64,000 bases of DNA from Usitatibacter rugosus (GCF_013003965.1 NZ_CP053069.1:3689419-3753418); one strand, 5' to 3'. Counted from the stretch's first letter, positions 48,171 to 57,728 are shown. Notes: generated by a model not told the origin, from the sequence alone. Program-made: numbers and translations.

Positions 48171-51139
48171 CGGACGCGGTTGCGTCCGTCCTGCTTCGCG
48201 CGATAGAGGGCCGCATCCGCTTCGGCGAAGAGGCCCGAGGCCGTACCGCCACCGGTGGGAACGTGCGCGGCCACGCCAATGCTGAAGGTCACCACCGGCG
48301 CAACGGACGATGCCGGGTGCGGGATCGCACGCGTCTCGATTGCAGCGCGCAGGCCCTCGGCGAAGGTCATGGCCTGTGCGTGGTCCGCGCCGGGGATCAG
48401 GATCACGAATTCCTCGCCGCCATAGCGCGCGGCGAAATCCCCCGCGCGGCTGGTCGCCTTGCGGATCACCTCGGCCACCGCGATGAGCGACTTGTCGCCT
48501 TCCGGATGGCCCAGCGCATCGTTGTACGCCTTGAAGGCATCGATGTCGGCGACCACGATCGCGAGCGGCGCCTGCAGGCGCAATGCGCGTCGCCATTCGC
48601 GCTCGAGCACCTCGTCGAGGTGCCTGCGGTTGGCGAGGCCGGTCAGCGCATCGGCGAACGAGAGACGCGAGAGATGCTCGTTCGCGATGCGCAGCTCCTC
48701 GGTCTTGGTCGCGACGAGGCGCTCCATCTCCGAGTGGCGGCGGCGGAGCTGGTGCGTGCGCAGCCGGAAGAGTCCCAGCGCCGCGGCCAGGAATCCGAGC
48801 ACGGCCAGCGCCCCGAACCACCACGATTGATAGAACTGCGGGCTCACCGTGATGGGCAACGGCGCGGCGGCTTCCTGCCAACGCTTGCCGTCGGTGGTGG
48901 CTGCGACGAGGAAGCGGTACTTCCCGTGCGGCAGCGCGGCGAACGTGGCCTCGCGGTTCTTGCCGGCTTCCACCCACTCCGGCGTGATGCCTTCCATGCG
49001 GTAGCGGAATCGAACGCGGTCGGCGTTGAGCAGCGTGCCCGCGCCATAGTGGATCGAGAGCGCGGCGGGCCCCGGCGGCAGGACGATGTCCGCACCCGGC
49101 AGCAACGCCGCGCCGTTCACCGTCACCTCCTCGACGACGACGGCCGGCGGGTTGCCCGTGCCGGGAAGGCGCATGGGATCGACGATGACGAGGCCCTTGA
49201 GCGAAGGCAGCCACAAGTGCCCCTGGGCATCGATGGCGCCCGCGGACTGGAGGCCGCCAGCGAAGGTCGTGGTGCGAAGCGCGTCGCCGGGACCGAACCC
49301 CGTGGACTTCACCTTCCCCACGCGGCCCTCGACGAAAGCGTCCAGCTCCGAGCGCGACACGCGGTGGAAGCCGCGATTCGCGGTCATCCAGAAGTCGCCC
49401 GACTTGTCCTCGAGGATCACCTGCGCGAGGCCGTCCCAGAGGCCGTCGGCCACGCGGATGCTGTGGATGCGCCCGTCGCGGATGCGGTTGATGCCCTCGC
49501 CGTTGGTGCCGATCCACATCGTGCCCTTCGCGTCCTCGTACAGCGACACGATCCAGTTCGACGCGAGGCCGTCCTTGCGCGTGAGGGCATCGAAGACGCC
49601 GTTGCGATATCGCACGAGGCCGTCGCCCGGCGTGCCGATCCAGAGCGTGCCCTTGGCGTCCTCGAGCATCGTCGTCACGCCCTCGCGAGGAGCGCCCGGC
49701 TCGACGACCGCGACGAAGCGCTTGCCGTCGAAGCGTGCGAGGCCGCTCGCGGTGCCGGCCCAGAGGATGCCGCCGCGATCGCGATACATCGCGCGCACGT
49801 CCACGTTCGGAATGCCCTGGCGCAGCCCGAACGTCTCGATGCGGCCGTCCTTCCAGCGCGACACGCCACCGGTATAGGTGCCCATCCAGATCGCGCCGTC
49901 GCGATCCTCGAGGAGTGTCGAAGCCTCGTCCGACGCGAGGCCGTCCTTCCTGGTGATCGCGGTGACCTTGCCGCCCTCGATGCGATTCACGCCGCCGCCG
50001 GCCGTGGCCACCCACGTAGCACCGTTGCGCGCATGGATCACCGATCGCACGTTGTCGCCCGACAGACCTTCGGGCTTGCCGAACACGACGAAGGCGCGGT
50101 TGCTGAGGCGATTCAGCCCGCCGTGCCACGTGCCGGCCCAGAGGCTGCCCTCGCGGTCGACGTGCACGGACCAGATCTGGTCGCCGGACAAGCCGCCCGT
50201 GGCCGAGATCGAGGAGAAGCGGCCGCCGCTCATGCGGCTCACGCCCGATCCCCATGTGCCGATCCACAACGCGCCTGCCGTGTCCCGCGCGAGGTACGTG
50301 AGCTGGTCGGTGGGCAGGCCATCGGCCACGGTGTACGAGCGGATCTGCCCGCGGTCCACGCGCACGAGGCCCGCGCCCGCCGTCGCCGCCCAGATGCCGC
50401 CGGCCGGATCCGCGAGGACGTGCCTCACCTCCAGGTGCGGAAATCCGTTCTTCGGATCGAAGACCTTGAACTTGCCGGCGGTGAATGCGACGAGGCCGCC
50501 GCCCGTGGTGCCGATCCAGAGCGTGCCGTCGCGGTCGAAGGCGAGCGTGCGCAGGCGCCGGCTCGGCAGGCCATCGGCTTCGGTGTAGAGCTTGGCGGCG
50601 CCCTTCTCCCAGCGCACGAGGCCGTTCTCGGTGGCCGACCAGACGACGCCGTCCTTGTCCTGCGCGAAGGCCCAGGCACGCCGGCCCTCCATCAGCTCGT
50701 CGCCGAAGGCGCGCTCGAAGCGTCCGTTGCGATAGCGCGAGGCACCGCGGCTGTGGCCGATCCAGAGCGTGCCGTCGGCGTCTTCCATGAAACCGAAGAT
50801 CGGGCGCGCCACCAGCTCCGGGATGGGCGCGGATTCGAAGGTCGCGAAGCGGATGCCGTCGAAGCGTGCGAGGCCCGCGCCGGTTCCGACCCAAAGGTAG
50901 CCGTCGCGGGTCTGGTACATGGACTGCACGGTGTTCTGCGGGAGGCCCTGCTCGGTCTGCCAGCCGTCGATCTTGTATTGCGTGACGGCCATCTGCGCGA
51001 TGTCGACCGGGCTCAGCGTCTGCGCGCGGAGCGGCGAGGCGAAAGCCAGCACCAGCCCGATGAAGATCGAGGCCGTGCGTGCGCAAGAGTGGAGATACTT
51101 CGCGTTGTAGGACTTCAACGTCTGGTTCTGGTGTTGCAC
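48167..51139 (-). CDS. Two-component regulator propeller (Reg_prop) sensor diguanylate cyclase
   Basis: The 990-residue protein has a signal peptide ending SPLRAQ, about fourteen Reg_prop-type blades (recurrent LWIGT.GGGLxRF sequences such as DGTLWIGTTGGGLVAF), a Y_Y_Y domain (about 650-740), one transmembrane helix at about 769-790, a short coiled coil and a GGDEF domain with GGEEF at 907-911. The two periplasmic propellers resemble the hybrid two-component systems of Bacteroidetes but here feed c-di-GMP synthesis. Polysaccharide fragments are the known ligands in relatives. It starts with GTG at 51139; there is no partner gene in an operon. Confidence 0.93.
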   Translation of the reverse strand: MQHQNQTLKSYNAKYLHSCARTASIFIGLVLAFASPLRAQTLSPVDIAQMAVTQYKIDGWQTEQGLPQNTVQSMYQTRDGYLWVGTGAGLARFDGIRFATFESAPIPELVARPIFGFMEDADGTLWIGHSRGASRYRNGRFERAFGDELMEGRRAWAFAQDKDGVVWSATENGLVRWEKGAAKLYTEADGLPSRRLRTLAFDRDGTLWIGTTGGGLVAFTAGKFKVFDPKNGFPHLEVRHVLADPAGGIWAATAGAGLVRVDRGQIRSYTVADGLPTDQLTYLARDTAGALWIGTWGSGVSRMSGGRFSSISATGGLSGDQIWSVHVDREGSLWAGTWHGGLNRLSNRAFVVFGKPEGLSGDNVRSVIHARNGATWVATAGGGVNRIEGGKVTAITRKDGLASDEASTLLEDRDGAIWMGTYTGGVSRWKDGRIETFGLRQGIPNVDVRAMYRDRGGILWAGTASGLARFDGKRFVAVVEPGAPREGVTTMLEDAKGTLWIGTPGDGLVRYRNGVFDALTRKDGLASNWIVSLYEDAKGTMWIGTNGEGINRIRDGRIHSIRVADGLWDGLAQVILEDKSGDFWMTANRGFHRVSRSELDAFVEGRVGKVKSTGFGPGDALRTTTFAGGLQSAGAIDAQGHLWLPSLKGLVIVDPMRLPGTGNPPAVVVEEVTVNGAALLPGADIVLPPGPAALSIHYGAGTLLNADRVRFRYRMEGITPEWVEAGKNREATFAALPHGKYRFLVAATTDGKRWQEAAAPLPITVSPQFYQSWWFGALAVLGFLAAALGLFRLRTHQLRRRHSEMERLVATKTEELRIANEHLSRLSFADALTGLANRRHLDEVLEREWRRALRLQAPLAIVVADIDAFKAYNDALGHPEGDKSLIAVAEVIRKATSRAGDFAARYGGEEFVILIPGADHAQAMTFAEGLRAAIETRAIPHPASSVAPVVTFSIGVAAHVPTGGGTASGLFAEADAALYRAKQDGRNRVR

Positions 51140-51206
51140 GAAAGGCGTCCAGTTTACGTGGCCGCGCCCTCCGATGGACCGCTCTGCTGCAGTCGTAACC
51201 TGGGCT

Positions 51207-51659
51207 CTAGCTTCCGAGTCCGCGCGACATGACGACCGCGAAAACCGGAATCATCGCGGCGAGATGCACCTGGGCCAGCATGAGCCGGCGCACGCGGGCG
51301 CGCTCCGCGTCCGGCACGCTCCATCCCGTGTCGTGCTCGAAACTGCGTTTCCAGCGGATGAAGGTGAGCGTGGGCTGGATCGAGATCACGCCGACCGCGA
51401 GGAAGAGGCCGAACTTCACGTAGAACGGCCAGTGGTTGAAGTAGAAGTCCGGGCCCTTGGCGCCCCACACCAGGCGCATGCCGCCGGTCACGAGAACCGC
51501 CATCGCGGAGACGAAGTAGGCCACGTCGATCTTCGTGAGGCGCCGGACGGACGAGACGTCGAGCGGGCCGCGGATCATCGCGAACTCCACGGCGAGGAAG
51601 CCGACGAGGAAGAAGATCGCGGTGAAGTGCAGGTAGGCGAGCAGCGCGTCAGTCCACAT
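51207..51659 (-). CDS. DUF2214-family membrane protein
   Basis: The 150-residue protein has four hydrophobic helices and the DUF2214 pattern: LLAYLHFTAIFFLVGFLAVE at the start, DVAYFVSAMAVLVTGGMRL in the middle, and FYVKFGLFLAVGVISIQPT. Histidine in the first helix (YLHF) is a possible haem or metal ligand, as suggested for related families; this is inference. Its stop lies 67 nt before the Reg_prop sensor gene and its start is 36 nt after the hrpA stop, so co-transcription with hrpA is possible. Function unknown. Confidence 0.88.
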   Translation of the reverse strand: MWTDALLAYLHFTAIFFLVGFLAVEFAMIRGPLDVSSVRRLTKIDVAYFVSAMAVLVTGGMRLVWGAKGPDFYFNHWPFYVKFGLFLAVGVISIQPTLTFIRWKRSFEHDTGWSVPDAERARVRRLMLAQVHLAAMIPVFAVVMSRGLGS

Positions 51660-51695
51660 GGTCAGGAGATCCGGTTCGGGGCGTCGATCGCGCCA

Positions 51696-54600
51696 TTATC
51701 GCAAATGCTCGTCGCGGAATTTCAGCAGCCGCTTGGCGGAGATGGGCATGGGCGTGCGCAGCTCCTGGGCAAAGAGGGAGATGCGCAGCTCCTCGATCAT
51801 CCAGCGGAATTCCTCGAGCTTCGCGTCGTGGCGCCCGGCGTCGCGGTCGGCCTTGGCGCGCTCCTCGTACCAGTTCCACAGGCCCGCGACCGTGCCGTTG
51901 TGCTTGTTGTCGCGCTCGGCGTTGGCGCGGTACTTCTGCAGGCGCAGCGCGTAGCCGCGGATGTAGCGCGGCAGGTGTTCGAGGCGCTCCCAGGGCGTGC
52001 GCGCGAGGAACCCGGGGCCGACGAGGCGATCGAGCTGCGAGCGCACGTCCTGCGTGATGCGGCCCAGCGCTCCCGACTGCGCGATGGTCTTCGTGGCTTC
52101 CTGGTAAGCATCGGCGACGGAGCCGGCGTGGCGGATCACGGCGTCGGCTACGGCGGGGAGACGCGCTTTGGCGCGCTTCTTCTGCTCCTCGAAGCCCTTG
52201 GGCGTGCGCGGCGGTTCGTCCTCGCCGAAGAACGCGCGGTCCGTGATGGCGGCGACGAGGTCGGCCTTGAACTTGTCCGCGGCGATGAGCGGCACGTAGC
52301 GAAGCGACAGCGCGTTCTGGTTGCCGATGCTGCGCTCGAGGTTCTTCAGCTGCTCGCGCAGCTCGAAGGACAACAGCCGCTTCACGCCCGCGCGGTGCGC
52401 CTCGGCGGACTTGTCCTTCGAGTCGAAGAGCCGGATCGCGACACTCTCTTCCTCGTCCACCAGCGCGGGATAGCCCGTGAGCGTCTGGTTGCCGCGACGG
52501 AAGCTCACCTCGGCGGGCAGGTCGCCGAAGTCCCAGGCCTTGATCCCTTCGCGCTCCATGCCGGGCTTGGCTTTCGCGAGCGTGAGGCTCGCGGCTTCGC
52601 CCAGCTGCTTCTTCAGCGCACCCAGGTCGCGGTCCATCGCCAGCTCGCGCTTCGAATCGTCGATGACGCGGATGTTCATCGCGAGGTGCGGCGGCAGGTC
52701 GTCCTTGGACCAGATCGCGTCGTCGAGGCGCTCGCCCACGCGGCGGCCTGCGTACGCGAGCACGCCTTCCTTCAACGTGCGAACACCGGGCTTCTCCTGC
52801 AGGAGGAACGCGGTCACATGCTCGGGAACGGGAACAAGCTGCGTGCGGATGCGCTTCGGCAGCGCCTTCATCAGCCAGGCCACCTTGTCGCGGATGAGTC
52901 CGGGCACGAGCCAATCGACCGGAGCGTCTTCCACTTGGTTGAGGAGTGCCAGCGGCACGTTCATCGTCACGCCATCGAGGGCATGGCTCGGCTCGAAGCG
53001 ATAGGCGAGCGGGAACGTGGCATCGCCGATCTGCATCTCGCGCGGGAAGAGGTTCTCGGTGACGGACTCCGCGCCGTGGCGCATGAGCTCCTCGCGCGTG
53101 AGGAACAGCAGGTTCGGCGTGACCTTCGACGCCTCGCGGTACCAGGTCTCGAAGGTGCGCGCATCGCGCACGTCTTCGGGAATGCGTGCGTGGTACCAGG
53201 CCTGCACCACCGTGTCGTCGACGAGCACGTCGGGGCGCCGGGCGCGGTGCTCCAGCTCCTCGACCTCGCGGATCAGCGCACGGTTGGCCGCGAAGAACGC
53301 GAGCTTCGTATCCAGCTCGCCCGCGACGAGCGCGCCGGCGATGAAGACCTCGCGCGCCTTGAAAGGATCGAGCTTGCCGAAGGCGACCTTGCGCCGCGCG
53401 ACGATGGTGAGGCCGTAGAGCGACACGGACTCGTAGGCCATCACCTCCCCGCGTTGCTTGTCCCAGTGCGGCTCGGCGTGGACCTTCGTGACAAGGTGGG
53501 ACGCGGCGGCCTCGATCCACTCGGGTTCGATGCGCGCGACGTTGCGAGCATAGATGCGCGTCGTCTCCTGCAGCTCGCCCGCCATGATCCAGCGCGGCCG
53601 GTTCTTCTTCAGGCCCGAGCCCGGCCAGATCGCGAACGGGATGCCGCGCGGGGCGTTGTAATGGTCGCCGTCCAGCGCCTTCAGGCCCACGTTGGTGACG
53701 AGGCCCGTGAGCAGCGCGCGATGCATCTGCTCGTAGGTGGCCGGCGCCGTGTTGTCGCGGATCTTGAGATCGCCCGCCATCTCGCGCAGCTGCCCCGCGA
53801 GGTCGCGCCATTCGCGCATGCGGATGTACGAGAGGAAGTGCTCGCGGCACGTCTCGAAGAGCTTGCGGTTGGATTTCTTGTGGGCGAAGGCTTCGTCGAA
53901 GAACTTCCACAGGTTGATGAGCTGCACGAAGTCCGAGGCGTCGTCGCGGAACTCCTCGTGGGCGCGGTCGGATTCCTGGCGCTTGTCCTGCGGGCGGTCA
54001 CGCGGGTCCTGGATCGAAAGAGCCGCGGCCAGGATCACCATCTCCGAGAGGCAGTGGAAATCGCGCGCGGCGATCAGCATGCGGCCGATCTTCGGGTCCA
54101 CCGGCAGGCGCGAGAGCTCGCGGCCGATCGGCGTCAGCTGGCGCTTCTCGTCGATGGCGCCCAGCTCGAAGAGCACCTGGTAGCCGTCCTGGATCTGGCG
54201 AGGCGTGGGGGGGTCGACGAAGGGGAATTGCGCGATTTCGCCGAGATCCAGGGCCGCCATGCGCAGGATCGCGGAGGCGAGCGACGTGCGCAGGATCTCC
54301 GGCGTGGTGAACTCGGGCCGCTCGTTGAAATCCTGCTCGGCATAGAGGCGGATCGCGATGCCGCTCGCGATGCGTCCGCAACGGCCCGCGCGCTGCCTTG
54401 CCGCCGCCTGCGAGATGGGCTCGATGCGCAGCTGGTCGATCTTCTGCCGCGGCGAGTAGCGCTTCACGCGCGCGAGCCCCGTGTCCACGACGTAGTGGAT
54501 GCCGGGCACCGTGAGCGACGTCTCGGCGACGTTGGTCGAGAGGACGACGCGCCGCTGACCCGTGGGCTCGAACACGCGGTCCTGCTCCTCGGCGGAAAGG

Positions 54601-55571
54601 CGCGAGAAGAGCGGCAGGATCTCGAGGCCCTTCGGCCCGTGCTTGCGAAGCTCCTCGGCCGCTTCGCGGATCTCGCGCTCCCCGGGCAGGAAGACGAGGA
54701 CGTCGCCCGTGCGGCTGGTGCGGTGCACCTCGTCGACGGCCTTCACGAGCGCCTCGTTCAAATCCACGGGCTCGTCGTCCTCCTCCTCCACCTCGAAGAA
54801 CTCGGGCCGGTAGCGCACCTCGACGGGATACGTGCGGCCGCTCACCTCGATCACCGGCGCACCGCCGAAGAACTGCGAGAAGCGCTCCGTATCGATGGTG
54901 GCCGAGGTGACGATGATCTTCAGGTCGGGGCGGATCGCGGAGAGGCGCTTGAGATACCCGAGGAGGAAATCGATGTTGAGGCTGCGCTCGTGCGCCTCGT
55001 CGACGATGATCGTGTCGTAGGCGCGCAGCTCCCGGTCGGAGTGGATCTCGGCGAGCAGGATGCCGTCGGTCATCACCTTCAGCACCGACTCGGGCCGCGT
55101 CTCGTCCTGGAAGCGGATCTTGTGGCCGACGAAGCCCTTGGGCGTTCCGGGCAGTTCGACGGCGAGGCGCTTGGAGAGGCTGCGGGCGGCGATCCGGCGC
55201 GGCTGCGTGCAGCCGATGAGGCCCGCGGCGCCGCGCTTCAACGCGAGGCAGATCTTCGGGATCTGCGTGGTCTTGCCCGAGCCGGTCTCGCCGCACACGA
55301 TCACCACGGGATGCTTCGCGATCAGCTCGGCGATGTCGTCGCGGCGCTGGGCGATCGGCAGGTCCTCGGGGAACGTGGGGCGCGGCAGCGCCGCGAGGCG
55401 CACCGCATGGCGCTTGCGCGAGCGGTCGAGCAGCTCGCCCAGCAGCGCGCGCTCGCGCCCGACCGGCCCGCCACGGCGCTCGCGCTCGTGCAACTGCGCG
55501 GCGAGCGCGGCGATCTTCGGCTGGTCGGCGGCGAGGGTGCCGTCGAATAGGTCTGCGGGGAGGTCGTTCAT
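51696..55571 (-). CDS. hrpA: ATP-dependent RNA helicase HrpA (DEAH box)
   Basis: The 1291-residue helicase has Walker A GETGSGKTTQIPK (from residue 94), DEAH at 191-194 (DEAHERSLNIDFLLGYLK), SATI, and QRAGRCGRI motif VI. After the helicase core come the HA2 and OB-like domains and a long DUF3418 C-terminal part (VSFRRGNQTLTGYPALVDEE), which is characteristic of HrpA rather than HrpB. Length is that of E. coli HrpA (about 1300). It is involved in mRNA processing and rescue of stalled or collided ribosomes. A 44-bp inverted-repeat element lies 55 nt upstream of its start. Confidence 0.97.
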   Translation of the reverse strand: MNDLPADLFDGTLAADQPKIAALAAQLHERERRGGPVGRERALLGELLDRSRKRHAVRLAALPRPTFPEDLPIAQRRDDIAELIAKHPVVIVCGETGSGKTTQIPKICLALKRGAAGLIGCTQPRRIAARSLSKRLAVELPGTPKGFVGHKIRFQDETRPESVLKVMTDGILLAEIHSDRELRAYDTIIVDEAHERSLNIDFLLGYLKRLSAIRPDLKIIVTSATIDTERFSQFFGGAPVIEVSGRTYPVEVRYRPEFFEVEEEDDEPVDLNEALVKAVDEVHRTSRTGDVLVFLPGEREIREAAEELRKHGPKGLEILPLFSRLSAEEQDRVFEPTGQRRVVLSTNVAETSLTVPGIHYVVDTGLARVKRYSPRQKIDQLRIEPISQAAARQRAGRCGRIASGIAIRLYAEQDFNERPEFTTPEILRTSLASAILRMAALDLGEIAQFPFVDPPTPRQIQDGYQVLFELGAIDEKRQLTPIGRELSRLPVDPKIGRMLIAARDFHCLSEMVILAAALSIQDPRDRPQDKRQESDRAHEEFRDDASDFVQLINLWKFFDEAFAHKKSNRKLFETCREHFLSYIRMREWRDLAGQLREMAGDLKIRDNTAPATYEQMHRALLTGLVTNVGLKALDGDHYNAPRGIPFAIWPGSGLKKNRPRWIMAGELQETTRIYARNVARIEPEWIEAAASHLVTKVHAEPHWDKQRGEVMAYESVSLYGLTIVARRKVAFGKLDPFKAREVFIAGALVAGELDTKLAFFAANRALIREVEELEHRARRPDVLVDDTVVQAWYHARIPEDVRDARTFETWYREASKVTPNLLFLTREELMRHGAESVTENLFPREMQIGDATFPLAYRFEPSHALDGVTMNVPLALLNQVEDAPVDWLVPGLIRDKVAWLMKALPKRIRTQLVPVPEHVTAFLLQEKPGVRTLKEGVLAYAGRRVGERLDDAIWSKDDLPPHLAMNIRVIDDSKRELAMDRDLGALKKQLGEAASLTLAKAKPGMEREGIKAWDFGDLPAEVSFRRGNQTLTGYPALVDEEESVAIRLFDSKDKSAEAHRAGVKRLLSFELREQLKNLERSIGNQNALSLRYVPLIAADKFKADLVAAITDRAFFGEDEPPRTPKGFEEQKKRAKARLPAVADAVIRHAGSVADAYQEATKTIAQSGALGRITQDVRSQLDRLVGPGFLARTPWERLEHLPRYIRGYALRLQKYRANAERDNKHNGTVAGLWNWYEERAKADRDAGRHDAKLEEFRWMIEELRISLFAQELRTPMPISAKRLLKFRDEHLR

Positions 55572-55625
55572 GGCGTCGGCGGCTGAGCCGCTGACGCTAT
55601 TTTACTTTGTCGCTGCGCGAGTTAC

Positions 55626-55789
55626 GGCGAAAGGCGTCCTCCGCAGATAAACACAGATAAACGCAGATAAAAGCCAAGGCAACTCAGAGTGGCAATCGCG
55701 TCACTCGATGGCCGTCGAGTTTTGCTAGTGCCTGACCTCAAGGGGTATCTGCGTTTATCTGTGTTTATCTGCGGAGGACGCCTTTCGCC
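55626..55789. repeat. 44-bp perfect inverted repeat, MITE-like
   Basis: Arms 55626-55669 and 55746-55789 are exact reverse complements (GGCGAAAGGCGTCC outermost, then GCAGATAAAC-type short repeats) separated by 76 nt. The right arm ends at the base before the stop codon of the gene at 55790-56854. A diverged half copy lies at 31340-31380. No transposase is present; such arms are typical of non-autonomous elements. The whole is the only content of the 218-bp gap. Confidence 0.93.
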
Positions 55790-56854
55790 TTAACGCGGCG
55801 GGGCCGCGAAGATGACGCCGAAGCCGGGCTGCATCCCCTCGTGCGCGGGGAAGCGCGTGAAGGTGGCGAGGCACCGCCCGATCCGCACGCCGTGCGCGAG
55901 GATCTCCACCTCATGCGTCGACGCGTCGCTCGATCCGAAGTAGCCCTGCGCTCCGTTCTCGACCTTGGTGTGCCCGGTGGAAACGAGGTGCTCGGAGAGC
56001 GGACGGCCCTGCATCTCGCGCTCGCGCTCGCCCAGCAACCGCTCGGCGGCGGGATTGCAGGAGATCACCTTGCCCCCGGAATCGCATTCGAGCATCGGCA
56101 GCGGCGAGCGCAGGAACTGGGCGAAGAGCCGCTCGGCCTGCTCGCGCGCGCTCTCCATCGAGGCCCCACGCACCGCCGCGCGGTGCGAGAGCTCGCGGTT
56201 CTCGAGCTCCAGGCGCTCGTTCGCGCCGCCCGTCACGCGCAGCAGGTCCTCGTGGGCGACCTGGAGCGTGAAGCGGTCTTCCATGTGGGCGGTGAGCTTC
56301 ACCGAGTAATAGTAGATCGCGATGCAGAAGAGGATGGCCGTGGCACCCGCGTAGAAGTGCGAGCCATCCTGGACGAAGAAGAGGTAGATCGCCGTCGGGA
56401 TCGTGGCCGGGATCGAGAGTGCCGGGTGAGCCCAGGGAATGGACGAGTAGGCCGTGAGCGAGCCACCGACGAAGCAGGTGATCACCATGATGGTGAAGAG
56501 CTCGCGATAGCCATGCTCTTGCGGGAAGAGGACGGTCCCGAGGAGTCCCCATTGGATGCCGGCCAGCAGGTTGGCCACGATGATGAGCCGCGCCCAGGGC
56601 TCGACGCTCTGGCGGGGGTCACGCCGCTGGTAGCCGACGACCGCGATGATCCGCACCAGGGTGACACCGCAAGCGAAGACGAACCACACCGACCCGCGGC
56701 CGATGTCGCCCGTGTCGGCGAGGACGCCCAGCGTGAGCAGTGCGCCCAAAAAGGAAAAGCCGGCCGCCGTGTCCGCGAAACGGAACACCTCGTCGACCTG
56801 CAATGCGCGGACTGCGGGGTCCGCTTTCTGTTGTATGTGCGCCATCGTCGTCAC
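55790..56854 (-). CDS. Membrane sensor protein with PAS domain and no output domain
   Basis: The 354-residue protein has about six or seven transmembrane helices (residues 28-195) like the MASE-type sensors of diguanylate cyclases, a coiled coil (about 205-250), and a PAS domain (LRSPLPMLECDSGGKVISCN to about 345). It stops there; no GGDEF, EAL or kinase domain follows. The stop TAA directly abuts the 44-bp inverted repeat, so loss of an output domain by insertion is possible. GTG 56854 is chosen with AGG upstream; ATG 56845 is the alternative. The upstream region carries a consensus CRP-type site and paired ATTAC dyads. Confidence 0.85.
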   Translation of the reverse strand: MTTMAHIQQKADPAVRALQVDEVFRFADTAAGFSFLGALLTLGVLADTGDIGRGSVWFVFACGVTLVRIIAVVGYQRRDPRQSVEPWARLIIVANLLAGIQWGLLGTVLFPQEHGYRELFTIMVITCFVGGSLTAYSSIPWAHPALSIPATIPTAIYLFFVQDGSHFYAGATAILFCIAIYYYSVKLTAHMEDRFTLQVAHEDLLRVTGGANERLELENRELSHRAAVRGASMESAREQAERLFAQFLRSPLPMLECDSGGKVISCNPAAERLLGEREREMQGRPLSEHLVSTGHTKVENGAQGYFGSSDASTHEVEILAHGVRIGRCLATFTRFPAHEGMQPGFGVIFAAPPR

Positions 56855-56906
56855 TCGAAAACCTGATGCGCCGAACGCCAGCGTGCGCCTGCACCTGTCC
56901 AGAAAG

Positions 56907-56922
56907 TGTGAGCGATGTCACA
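56907..56922. promoter_or_regulatory. Consensus CRP-type site upstream of the output-less sensor gene
   Basis: TGTGAGCGATGTCACA matches the Crp consensus TGTGA-N6-TCACA exactly and is centred 60 nt before the start codon at 56854. No convincing -10 hexamer is seen at the spacing of a class II promoter, so the mode of action is unclear. Confidence 0.6.
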
Positions 56923-56935
56923 GCCGCGCGGCTAT

Positions 56936-56974
56936 CGGAATTACTGCTGTAATTCCGTCAACTACACACGTAAT
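56936..56974. promoter_or_regulatory. Paired ATTAC-N4-GTAR dyads upstream of the output-less sensor gene
   Basis: The strong dyad CGGAATTAC-TGCT-GTAATTCCG (56936-56957) has 9-bp perfect arms. A weaker dyad CTAC-ACAC-GTAAT follows at 56962-56974, with centres 21 bp apart. The same pairing and spacing occurs upstream of the subtilase gene. They lie between the anti-sigma gene stop and the CRP-type site. Confidence 0.5.
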
Positions 56975-56984
56975 CGAAGCTTGA

Positions 56985-57728
56985 CTACGGATTCAGCTGG
57001 CGGTACACGGCGTTCGCGACGCGGCTGAGAGCCGGCTTGTCGATGTCGCCGGAGAGCGCATAGCCCCACTGCCCGTCGATCCAGTAGAAGACCGACACAG
57101 TGCCTTCGCGCGCGAAGCGGAAGGCGGTGGGCCCTTCGCTCTTCGAGCGCGCGTTCACGTAGAGCGTGAGGCGCTTGCCCGACGCGTCCTGGTACATGAA
57201 CTGCGCGACGGGGCCATCCGGGCCGGGCAGCAGGCGGCCGCCCAGGAGCTCGAAGCCCTCCGGCGAGAGCACGGGGACCTTGAGCTCCGTGCCCAGGCGC
57301 TTCGAAAGCCAGCGCACGAGGTGCTCCTGCTCCTTGGCCTCCACTTCCACCGGGTGGCGAACCTCGGAGGCGTAGACGAGGTGGGCCCGGGCGGCGCGCT
57401 GGGGCAGCGGCGCAGCGCCGGCCACAGGTGCCGGTTGCTCGTTGCGCAGCAGCGGCAGGGCCAGCCCGATGCCGATGCCGACGGCGACGAGGATCGCGGC
57501 GCGGGCGAGGTCCATCCAGCGCGGCCGCTTGAGGTACATGCGGGCGGGCACGGGCTCCGAGAGCACGCCGTCGTAGTGATGCTGGAGCTGGCTGCGATGC
57601 TCGGCGTAGCGGTGCGCGAGCGCGGCTTCCTCGGGGTTCTCCTTGAGGAAGGCCTCGTAGCTCTCACGCTCGGCGGGCGAGAGCGAGCCGTCGACGTAGG
57701 CGTGGAGGCGATTCAGCTCGGCGCTCAC
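56985..57728 (-). CDS. Anti-sigma factor, membrane-anchored
   Basis: The 247-residue protein has a short cytoplasmic N-terminus that resembles anti-sigma domains (LNRLHAYVDGSLSPAERESY, about 5-25), one transmembrane helix (AILVAVGIGIGLALPLLR, about 85-103), and a periplasmic domain of about 140 residues. No HxxxCxxC zinc motif is present, so it is not a classical ZAS-type protein. GTG 57728 overlaps the ECF sigma gene's TGA (GTGA), the usual arrangement of a sigma and its inhibitor. It should hold the sigma factor at the membrane until a periplasmic signal releases it. Confidence 0.9.
   Translation of the reverse strand: MSAELNRLHAYVDGSLSPAERESYEAFLKENPEEAALAHRYAEHRSQLQHHYDGVLSEPVPARMYLKRPRWMDLARAAILVAVGIGIGLALPLLRNEQPAPVAGAAPLPQRAARAHLVYASEVRHPVEVEAKEQEHLVRWLSKRLGTELKVPVLSPEGFELLGGRLLPGPDGPVAQFMYQDASGKRLTLYVNARSKSEGPTAFRFAREGTVSVFYWIDGQWGYALSGDIDKPALSRVANAVYRQLNP

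Noticed and set aside
51174-55550. A 1458-codon open frame opposite hrpA, and other very long frames opposite 41230-43683, 43670-45919 and 48167-51139
   Set aside because: They mirror the codon structure of clear genes in GC-rich DNA, read as Arg/Ala/His/Glu-rich sequence and have no recognisable domains.
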